NCBI GenBank assembly: GCA_035578175.1
Contig: JAQMRL010000015.1
Coordinates: forward strand, 20,658,447 to 20,722,446
Origin: Catonia carolina
Lineage: Eukaryota > Arthropoda > Insecta > Hemiptera > Achilidae
DNA: 64,000 bases
Direction of reading: 5' to 3'
Shown: positions 55,838 through 64,000 of the stretch, one piece after another
Layout of the letters: each line of letters begins with the position of its first letter
Position numbering within the stretch: the stretch's first letter is position 1
Position numbers and translations under genes: made by a program
Notes under the pieces: generated by a model
What the model was told of the DNA's origin: nothing
What the model saw: the letters and a program-made list of their open reading frames with translations, nothing else
Databases searched by the model: none

Positions 55838-55952
55838 CCAATCGTTAAAAACATGTTTTTTGGGTTCAGGGGTCCTGAAAATATATATTTTTAGTGAAAA
55901 CTCGATTTCACTAAATCTTCCCCTATATCTTGCATATAGGCCAAGAGGAAGG
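55395..55952 (+). mobile_element. Old HLE copy, 5'-truncated
   Basis: Degenerate, starting in unit B (aagttgtaggttttttaatt), with a (CA)n(GA)n tract at about 55795-55839 and a worn terminal hairpin. Confidence 0.82.
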
Positions 55953-56107
55953 AAAAATATAGAGAAATAAAGACATACGTGAATGCAATGTTGTGTAACT
56001 TTAATCATACACAGTAGGTAATTATTGGGAAATTTAATAATAAATTATTAATATTTCATACAATCGTTCCGAATAACTGAAGTTTATATCCTCAATTTCC
56101 ACTGTAT

Positions 56108-56220
56108 ATTAAAAAAATATTTCTCGTTTTGCATCTGGTCCTTAAGAGTTCTCTAATTTATACTTCAAAAATAACATAATAAACTTTTTTTTTTTTATAT
56201 ATAACATATAAATAAAAAAA
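56108..56220 (+). repeat. Direct repeat E, left copy
   Basis: About 112 bp with gttttgcatctggtccttaa. It recurs in the same orientation at 58738-58850, exactly bracketing the HLE. Confidence 0.88.
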
Positions 56221-58726
56221 TCTGGTGTGAAACACTCACACAACTTTCTCTTGCCAGTGCAAATAATTAACAATAAACCTAACATTAGTAATAAAACATT
56301 AGAAATAAACAAAAAATTAACCACAAAAACATAACCTAATTTTAATCATGAGTGAAAGACGCAAAATGAAATCAACCTCAGTTTGGCCTAAAAATACGGA
56401 AAATCACTCTTTCACGCTCAACTAGGCTCTGTAGAGAAAAATGCTCTAAATAAAAGTTGTAGATCTTTTAATTTTCTATAAATTTGTGTAACGTCTTGTT
56501 TCAGTACGTTACAGGTTTTGGATTTCTCGTTTCATATTCTGGCGCCGTATTTCTGATTGTACAAATTATTTCGGTCTATTCACCGTAAGCTGACGCTATC
56601 TGTCGTTTTTCCATTGTACTATTCTAGCCTGGGTCAAATTTCATTCTGTAATTAAATTATGTATCTCTTTTCCTGGTTTCACTTGTAATCTTGTTCGTTT
56701 ACTGAATGGAACGGTAGTATTCTAAAACATTGAAATGTTATTGCCGATTTTCAAATTTCATTCTTTTGGTTAAAGAATGTCTTCTTTCGTTTTATTGTTG
56801 CGGGATTATTATTGCTTATTTATAAATATGATCCGTTTATTAGTATCTGCTGTTTTTTTCTAATTTCATTATGTATGCGTAATTTTTTAACAGTGTTTTC
56901 CGGGTTGTGTTTTGCAAATTGTTCATGGAAATTTTTCTTTATTTCGTCGCCCAAAATATAATTTTTGGTAAGTTTTCTACTCTTTTGGTTTCTGAAGTCG
57001 AATATTTCTAGGGATTGCGTTAGACGGTTATGTTTTAAAGTAAATTTTAATTTGGATCGAATCATTTTGCTTCTGCTTGGTTCGATTCTTGCTTATGTTA
57101 AATTCTTTGGTCTGTTTGTTGGTCTGTACCTTTTAACCTTATGTGGTTTTCTGTTAAGGTATAGGGCAATTTAACTTCTGTACTTACTTGTTTAAATTTT
57201 GGTTATTTGCTATTGAATTATGTTGATCGCAATCTGTAGAAGTATTCTTTGTTTTTTTTTTTATTCATTCTTTTGACTTGTTTCATTTTGCTACTTTTGT
57301 TATCGATGTGTTGTTAGTTTTTCTTTTGACAATAGTCGGTTTTTTGTCCAGGGTTCTACTCTGGGATATTTCTACTCTGGGACATTACCGACTCCGGGTT
57401 CGATTCTGGGATATTTCCAATTCTGAAACTTTGGATGGTAGAAGATTTGGATTTTAGTACCATTCACCTTACTCTCAACTATAATCTTGGTGTTTAAAAT
57501 TTCAAAAATATTTAAAATATATATTGTTTTTCTATTTTCTTTAAATTTTGTAAAAAGCTGCCATGGTACGCGATAATTATAAATAAAATTTAAAATACTA
57601 TGCTATTTACAGTTAATGATCTGATCTTACTGAAAGTTGAATCTTCAATTTAAATTTTTCAGGATGGTTTATTTTTTTAAAAAAAATAACAAAATTATTT
57701 TGTAATTTTGGTTAAGTTACCTATTGTAAAGGAAACTTAGAATGATAATACTTTGAATCTTTAATAATTTACCGAATATTGTAATTTAAATTTGTTTTTG
57801 GTACATTCTTTAATTTTTACTGAAACTATTCATTCATGTAATTTATTTTAATTTTTAAAGAATGTCCGTACTGTTATTTTCTGGATTTATTTACTAATTT
57901 TTGATATATTACTGTTTAATTATTATTTTTCTAATTTTGTGTTTTTGGGCAATTATAATCATATGCAACAACTATTTGTTTTTTTAATGGCTTCCTTTTT
58001 GTTAACCCCGGGCCAACCTATCAGTGTGGATAGAGGGGAAGGGACATTTGATTGTAAACACTTTTATCATAAAATAAATACTAAAGCTGAAATCTTTAAA
58101 AAAATCAATTTTTCACACGTTTTCGTGAGAAAAAATAGAAAATTACTAATTACCGCTAAACTAAGTGTTATACAAAAAAATATTAAAAATAAAAGTTGTA
58201 GAATTTTAAATTCTCTACAACTTTTATTATATACATTTTTGCGCTATAATACATATATTATTGAAGCCGTAATCTTAAAAAATCACTTTTTTTACGTGAA
58301 AACACCCTCACCAAGAATTTCAGCAAACATGGCGCCTACCCTATCTTGTAGAAAATAAAAAATTGAGTAAATGAGGCGTTTTTTAAAAAAAATCGTAGGA
58401 CCAGTTTTTGAGAAAATCGCAAAAAAGTGAAAAATTATACGAATAAACTACTACTTCCGGTTGACCGATTTTGATGAAAATGTTCGTGTCGGGTCCGGTA
58501 GTGGTATGTAACTTAAGTTTCAAGTTTCAAGTTCGTACGATGTTCCGTTTTTGAGATATTCTTTTCACACACACACACACACACACACACAGACCAATCG
58601 CTAAAAACATGTTTTTTGGGTTCAGGGGGTCTGAAAACGTATAGATCCGGTGAAAACTCGATTTCGAAAAATCGACATGAAAACAATACTTTCCTTCCTA
58701 TATATTCATATAGGCAAGAGAAAGTA
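56221..58726 (+). mobile_element. HLE copy interrupted by a solo LTR
   Basis: Starts TCTGGTGTG at 56221 and ends gagaaagta. Unit A is split by the insertion at 56487-58046; the rest is a normal full-length copy with a (CA)n at about 58566-58592. Confidence 0.92.
56487..58046. mobile_element. Probable solo LTR (1560 bp)
   Basis: Begins TGTAACG and ends GGGACA, the canonical TG...CA LTR limits. It is flanked by the 4-bp direct repeat TTTG (56483-56486, 58047-58050). The uninterrupted HLE sequence (aaatttgattatatacac) confirms that only one TTTG existed before. A 4-bp duplication fits Gypsy-type integrases. There is no internal coding region or second LTR, so it is read as a solo LTR left by recombination. 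Its superfamily is inference. Confidence 0.78.
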
Positions 58727-58764
58727 AAAATTAAAGGATTAAGAAAATATTTTTCGTTTTGCAT
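58513..58764 (-). other. Recurrent microsatellite-spanning ORF of HLE
   Basis: The translation with [18 protein letters not shown] and a Cys-Val run recurs in many HLE copies in the same relative place (11.6, 14.9, 31.7, 42.9, 46.1 kb). The run changes length with the repeat and the frame has no conserved start or end, so it is listed as sequence conservation and not as a gene. Confidence 0.4.
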
Positions 58765-58850
58765 CTGGCCCTTAAGAGTTCTCTAATTTATACTTCAAAA
58801 AACAACATAATAAACTGTTTTTTTATATAACTTATATAAATAAAAAAGAA
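58738..58850 (+). repeat. Direct repeat E, right copy
   Basis: Matches 56108-56220 over about 110 bp with few differences (gttttgcatctggcccttaa). Confidence 0.88.
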
Positions 58851-59304
58851 AAATGAAGTACGTATACATTAAAAGAGAAAAATACATAATCCAGTCTACT
58901 ATTAGCTTTATTTCGTTTTGAGATGAGATTTTTTTTTTATTTTTAATAGGCCTCATCAGAGTTGTTGTTATAATGAAGCCACATTTTTCATTATAACCTT
59001 TCTTTATTGAAAAAGTTGTTAATTTGACACACAATGTCATTCAATCAGCTAACTTTCCGTCACTCTCTCTCTCTCTTTCTCTCTCTCACACACGCATACA
59101 AACACACCCACGAATTTTTCTTTCATTAGTTGTTGAATCAATAGGAGTAATAAAAAAATTTATGCGTTAAAAAATGCTCCTTTACTCTCTCATTAAAGAT
59201 TTCTCAGTCGATATTAAAAAACTGGGTGTAACTGAAAGCAGTACTCACACTTTATTTTCTAATCCATATGTTTTTTCCCCTCGAGAATAATATTTATATA
59301 AAAA
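58851..59304. other. AT-rich spacer with a (CT)n tract
   Basis: A (CT)n run lies near 59061-59090. A possible LINE-A 3' end scrap (taggcctcat) is near 58947. Otherwise nothing. Confidence 0.45.
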
Positions 59305-60211
59305 TCTGGTGTGAAACACTCACATGACTTTCTCTTTCCAATACAAATAATTAACAATATAAGCTAACATTAGTAATAAAACATTAGAAATAAACAAAAA
59401 ACTAACCTAATTTTAATAATGAGTGAATGATGCAAAATGAAAATCAACCTCAGTTTGGCTTAAAAATACGGAAATCAATCTTTCACACTAAACTAGGCTC
59501 TTTAGAGAAAAATGTTTTTAATAAAAGTTGTAGGTTTTTCAATTTCCTATAAGTCTGATTATATTATACACTTTTGTCGTTAAGTGCATACTAAGGCTGA
59601 AATTTAAAAAAATCAATTTTTTTACAGATTTTTATGAAAAAAACAGAAAATCGCTAATTACCGCTAAACTAAGCGTTATAAAAAAATGTTATAAATAAAA
59701 GTTGTAGAATTTTAAATTGTGTACAATTTTTGTTATTTTTTTTCCTCTAAAGTGCATATTAAAGCCGCAAACTTAAAAAAAAACAATTTTGTTACGAAAA
59801 AAACAGCCTTTCCAAGAATTTCAGCAGACATGGCGCCTACCTTATCTTGTAGAGCATAAAATGTAGTAAATGAGTTGATTTTTTAAAAAATCGTAAGAGC
59901 CGTTTTCTGAGAAAATCGCAAAAAAGTGAAAAATGACTCGAATAACCTACTAATTCCGGTTGACCGATTTTGATGAAAATGTTTGTGTCAGGTCCGGTAG
60001 TACTATCTAACTTACGTTTCAAGTTTGTATAATGTTCCGTTCTTGAGATATTTTGTTCACACACAAACACACACAGACCAATCGTTAAAAACATGTTTTT
60101 TGGGTTCAGGGGCCCTGACAATATGTATTGCTAGTAAAAACTCGATTTCAAAAAATCGAAATGAAAACAATACTTACCTTCATATAATATTCATATAGGC
60201 AAGAGAAAGTA
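59305..60211 (+). mobile_element. HLE copy, full length, diverged
   Basis: Both ends recognisable (TCTGGTGTG; caagagaaagta). Only a short interrupted CA tract (60057-60075) remains. Confidence 0.9.
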
Positions 60212-60455
60212 AAAATATATAAAACAAACTTTACAAACTTTCATATTTAAAACACAAATTAAAAAAAACGTAGACTACATAAAATTGAATCGGTCATTCA
60301 GAAACCCCGTAAGTCAAAAAAAACTAACTTTCGGAAAAATCAAAAACTAATTTTTTATATTTCAATAAATACAATATTAAAAATTTGTTCTGAGAGCTGT
60401 TCCGTTTAACATAATATGTATACATTTGTATTTTTAACGATAAGCCACTTATTAT

Positions 60456-61732
60456 TTTTTTTCTAATTTGTGTACGTTGCAATCTGTTCAATTCAAAACA
60501 ATAAGCAACCCCATAACCCAATGAAATGATGATGTGTATGACGTGTAAATGAGGTGTAGTCTTATACAGACCCAGGCCGACCATTCCTGAGAGAGTATGG
60601 CTAATTAAACCCCAACCATCAAAGTACACCGGTAACCACTGTCTAGTATTCAAATCCGTATAAAAGTAACTAACGGGTGATTCAAAAAGAGCGCCGGTTT
60701 TTAAACGGCTGGTAAATTTTTGTTTATCGGTTGGCAACATTGTTAGACCTCATTTCTATTTCGGAGAACATTCCGATTGACGATTCAGTTGTAGTTTCTC
60801 TTGTTCGCAGTGTAGTACTCTCGCAGTCTGTGTCTAACCATGGAGAAGTTTACTATTGCACAACGAGTGTTAATCGTCAAAACATTTTACCAGAGTGGAG
60901 AGAGTTATGCGGCTACTGTCAGGCGACTTCGCGGTACTCTAGGACGTAATGAAGCACCGAATGAATCAACAGTTCGCAGGCTCATGAAAAAGTTTATTGA
61001 GACGGGTTCAACAGTCGACCTTAAAAGTTCTGGACGTCGTCGTTCTGGCCGAACTGAGCAGAACGTTGTGTTGGTTCGTGACAGTGTGGCTGTTAGCCCA
61101 GCAAAATCAATACGTCGCCGTTCTCAACAATTGGGTTTACGATGTTCTTCTGTACGGAGAATTCTTCGGTACGATCTCCAATATCACCCGTATAAAATTC
61201 AGTTGCTGCACGAGAAACAATGTTGTTGCTCCGTGAACGGTTCCAGGATCGCATCATTTCTCGTAATTCCGACCATTAATGGCCACCAAGGTCGTGTGAC
61301 TTGACGCCTTGTGACTTTCATCTTTGGGGTCATCTGAAGTCATTGGTGTATGCCAATAAACCCCGAAACATCAATGACTTGAAGGAGGAAATTCGACGGG
61401 TTATCGGGCAAATGGAAGTCGAAACTTGTCGTGCAGTAATATCCAATTTCATGGACAGAGTTGATGCGTGCCAGCGCAGTAGAGGAGGACACATGCATGA
61501 CATCATTTTCATACATGAAATTGGAAGGTAAGATGAACTTGTTGATGTATTTATTTTCAGTTTTTCAATAAAATAAATCTCTTAATTTGATATATCAAAA
61601 CCGGCGCTCTTTTTGAATCACCCTATACCTTTACTAGGATTTGAACCAGGAACCTTCGTCTCCGAAAATCAGCTGTTAAACAGCTGATTTTGGTGACGAC
61701 TTTACCTCTAGACCAACCCGGTCGGTCAAGCT
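60456..61732 (-). mobile_element. SINE-1 with 9-bp TSD, split by a DD41D mariner
   Basis: The TSD acttattat lies at 60447-60455 and 61733-61741. The minus-strand SINE has box A, the palindrome, box B ggttcaaatcc, the body and an A-rich tail. The mariner sits between cctttac(TA) and the body. Confidence 0.93.
60673..61625 (+). mobile_element. Mar-C, DD41D mariner, second copy
   Basis: 953 bp with TA at 60671-60672 and 61626-61627. It is nearly identical to the 33.2-kb copy in both ends. The N-terminal block (60840 on) extends further than in the first copy, through SIRRRSQQLGLRC and VRRILRYDL, then a deletion joins it out of frame to the region after the second Asp. DLTPCDFHLWG and the C-terminal part remain (61301-61531). 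The breakpoints differ from the other copy, so two independent deletion derivatives exist. It lacks the first and second catalytic Asp. Confidence 0.93.
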
Positions 61733-61741
61733 ACTTATTAT

Positions 61742-62841
61742 ATTGCAGATTTAGACTAAAGGTGTTTTTGAAATAAACTGGAGTAAAATGGTAACTTACG
61801 TTGTTTTCTGTAAAATACTTGGTTAGACGAGAAGAAAATTTTTTTTTCAATAGTTAGTATTCATTAATTTATTTCAATAGTTTACATTAGTGGTTCACAT
61901 CGATTTTTGCAATAATACATACCTATTGAAATTATTACCACTTTAAGAAGAAAAAAATATGGTTTTCAGGAGTATTCACGTTCTTCGTCGTCGTCAAAAA
62001 CAGTAGTTATCTCCTTTAAAAAGAATTCTGCATAATTTTTACCTCTTCCACTAGAAAGTAGAGCACAAGCTTCAAAGATCCTCTACTTTAATTTTTTTAA
62101 GGAACCACTTTGTATCCTTAAGGATAAGCTTATTCTTAGTGTTATTACTTAAGGAAAGCCAAACTTATCTGATTTTTTTCGAAGGGATGCTGTGTTAACA
62201 TTCAGTTAGTCCTAAAATGTATTAAAGAAAAAATGTAAAATTTTGACTTATGTACTTTCTGAAATGACAGATTCAAATAATTAAATAAAGTATTTATTTA
62301 TTTATTTTCCCATTACGTTATATAATATTATCATTACAACATAGTGTTAATTTCCTTCATTATAACTTAAAAATCTAAAACTTTTTTTAATTTTAACTCT
62401 TGATGGGAAAATTAATCTACGCCACTATGGTTTCCCATATTCAAGGTAGATCAAATTATTTATTTATTTGTTTTATTTAGTTAAATATAATACAATTATT
62501 GCTATACTAACCTATTTACAATTATTTTTAACTAAATAGCCTATACTTATACGCAAAAACTCTTCTTCACGAAGAGTTCTGTCCGCGCATAGGAGTAAAC
62601 AAAAAAATTATTATGACAAATAAATATATACTAATAAGTACTATAAAAAATACTATTATAAAATCTAAAAAGGGTAAAAGAAATACATTAAACATTTTTT
62701 GTTAAGAGCATTAAAATAAATGATAAATACCATTAAATTTATATAAAAAAAATAATAATAAAATTTTTAAACATTACCTATATAATTAGTGCTTGTAATA
62801 TTTTCATCCCCATAATTAGTGCTTGTAATTTTTTTTCTGCC
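61742..62841. other. AT-rich block, no supported feature
   Basis: A small perfect hairpin, aactcttc-ttca-cgaagagtt type, occurs near 62558-62578. Otherwise nothing. Confidence 0.5.
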
Positions 62842-62967
62842 GATAACAGACAGGTGGAGTCTCAAATTATTTACACTCAATCTGTTCGTTGCAGGGCTAA
62901 AATAAATAGTTTTGTATCTTATCACATGGTCAGCCAATTAAACGACTGAATCATTAAGAACAGAAGA
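62842..62967 (-). repeat. R400 3' fragment
   Basis: tgccgataacagacaggtgg to aagaacagaaga, then cut by a SINE-2 tail. Confidence 0.72.
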
Positions 62968-63126
62968 TTTTATTTTATTTTATTTTTTAACGTCTGACTG
63001 TTCTGAAATTACTGCTAATGCAGACGGTGAAAGATGAAATTATTTTTTGTAACTTATGAAAATATGCCGTGCCTGAATGGGATTCGAACCCAAGACGGCG
63101 AGAACCAAGAGGCGAGCACGTTAAAA
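62968..63126 (-). mobile_element. SINE-2, 5'-truncated
   Basis: The minus strand has taacgtgctcg, then box B ggttcgaatccc and the SINE-2 body, with a (TTTTA)n tail at left on plus. The first part of the tRNA head, including box A, is missing. Confidence 0.82.
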
Positions 63127-63229
63127 AAGCAGCTTATCTAAAATTCCTTACTCAAACTAATGTGGATGTATAAATGCCAGATCTATGACCCATCTAAATA
63201 ACTGGACAAAATATAATGAAAGATTACCC

Positions 63230-63550
63230 CCAATTCGGAACAAAATTTATAATAAATTTAAAAAATAATAGACTCTATAATTGATAACAGAAATCAAGGA
63301 AGACATGAGGGAAGTGTAAATTACAATAGAAGATTTTGAAAAACATGACAGACAACAAAATTAAAATTTTTAAAACACACAAACCAAGATCAACTAACAA
63401 ACAATAGGAAGGGTGATTTCAGACGAAGAAAGAAAGTTAAAATCCAAGAGAATGACGAAATACTTGGCTAACTGGAAACATAAGAACTCTTCATGTAAAA
63501 TTAACTACAGTGGCCCAATGGAGGCCATAAATTTAAATAATAAATAATTA
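63230..63550 (+). pseudogene. LINE-A 3' end remnant
   Basis: Degenerate frame with EIKEDM-like, then SDEERKLKSKRMTKYL (compare the SDAERQARSVRM block at 17.95 kb), and a 3' end ccaatggaggcc shared with the 8.07-kb insertion. Several stops. Confidence 0.7.
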
Positions 63551-63742
63551 TAATAAAATCATTAAAGATAATTAAATATAAAAATGTTAACATGAAATTA
63601 TGATAAATATAATAAACAGCGAAAAATTATGGACGAACAAAATACAAACTTCTGATCAAAGAAGTGCTTCCACGAACAACAAAAGCAGAACATTGGATGG
63701 ACGGAAAAAGATGAAGATTTACCATGAAAGGATATTGAGATT

Positions 63743-64000
63743 GAAGACCTTGATGCAACAACCGGTCATCTTCTTTTTTCAGTTATGATCCATTCTTATA
63801 GTAAAAAATCGCTCTATCGTTTGGTGCAACAAACGGTCAAATCTAAACGTAATTATTTTTAGTTGGTATGAAGAGAAAGTAGTTGGTTGCGCATGTAAAC
63901 GTTCTCTAAACTTTTTGAAGCGGATTTTTTGGCGAAATTTTTTGTATCCCCTGAAAAATTTATATTTTTGGAGATAGCCGGTTGTTGCACTAAGGTCTTC
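63743..64000. mobile_element. Short TIR element at the window edge
   Basis: gaagaccttgatgcaacaac at 63743 and, inverted, gaagaccttagtgcaacaac at the last bases of the window form 23-bp arms with 2 mismatches. The unit is about 258 bp and non-coding. The right TSD lies outside the window. Confidence 0.75.

Noticed and set aside
57939..58358. 139-codon ORF
   Set aside because: It spans the junction between the solo LTR and the HLE, so it cannot be an evolved gene.
1..64000. CRISPR array, bacterial operons, rRNA genes, integrated virus
   Set aside because: No spaced identical repeats, no ribosome-binding-site-led gene chains, no rRNA-like conserved blocks and no viral structural or polymerase domains were seen. 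All RT signals are of the LINE type.

Overview
This is eukaryotic nuclear DNA, almost certainly from an insect. It is very AT-rich and contains no bacterial-style operons. It is packed with insect-type mobile elements: mariner-family DNA transposons, Jockey-like and other non-LTR retrotransposons, tRNA-derived SINEs and TTAA-flanked MITEs. A large-genome insect, possibly a hemipteran, is a weak inference only. I find no host protein-coding exon that I can defend. The window reads as an intergenic or intronic transposon graveyard, with many insertions nested in one another. Local family names used below: HLE, Mar-A/B/C, LINE-J/A/B, SINE-1/2, R400, PB-1/2.

The dominant component is HLE, a non-coding element of about 0.95-1.1 kb with about 19 complete or partial copies. 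Together they occupy roughly 14 kb (about 22 percent) of the window. Each full copy starts TCTGGTGTG, carries a short hairpin at each end, shares a 13-bp inverted motif near both ends, contains two diverged tandem units of about 177 bp, and holds an internal (CA/TG)n microsatellite. The layout resembles non-autonomous Helitron-like (helentron/HINE-type) elements, but the 3' terminus is not the classical CTRR. This is the best candidate for an undescribed family.

Layout: 0-2.2 kb has an R400 repeat and a Mar-A fragment. 2.6-5.8 kb has HLE copies and a LINE-B split by one. 6.8-9.1 kb has R400, SINE-1 and a 5'-truncated LINE-A with target-site duplication (TSD) and poly(A). 9.2-9.9 kb is a TTAA MITE. 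10.6-12.8 kb is a three-unit, 420-bp tandem array split by HLE. 12.9-16.1 kb has SINE-2 and HLE nested in an older HLE. 16.7-18.0 kb is a long LINE-A reverse transcriptase with one in-frame stop. 18-25 kb has R400, SINEs, MITEs, HLE and a Jockey-like remnant split by a TTAA MITE. 25.6-28 kb has HLE copies and another Jockey-like remnant. 28-29.8 kb is mostly unannotated. 29.9-31 kb is LINE-B. 31.5-34.2 kb is a terminal-inverted-repeat (TIR) element containing an HLE and a DD41D mariner. 35.0-36.9 kb holds two adjacent TIR transposons. 37-46.3 kb has repeats and HLE. 46.4-52.3 kb is a Mar-A element split by a nearly complete 4.9-kb Jockey-like LINE. 53.7-54.7 kb is a fold-back Mar-A. 55-60.2 kb has LINE-A, HLE, and an HLE split by a likely 1.56-kb solo LTR. 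60.4-61.7 kb is a SINE-1 split by a DD41D mariner. The window ends with a LINE-A 3' fragment and a small TIR element.

No element here looks able to move by itself. The Jockey-like LINE has a frameshift, a stop codon and a lost reverse-transcriptase catalytic Asp; the mariners have deletions or altered catalytic residues; LINE-A has a stop. Several non-autonomous insertions (SINE-1, SINE-2, DD41D, LINE-A, LINE-J) still have exact TSDs, so they are comparatively young and were probably mobilised by active partners elsewhere in the genome.
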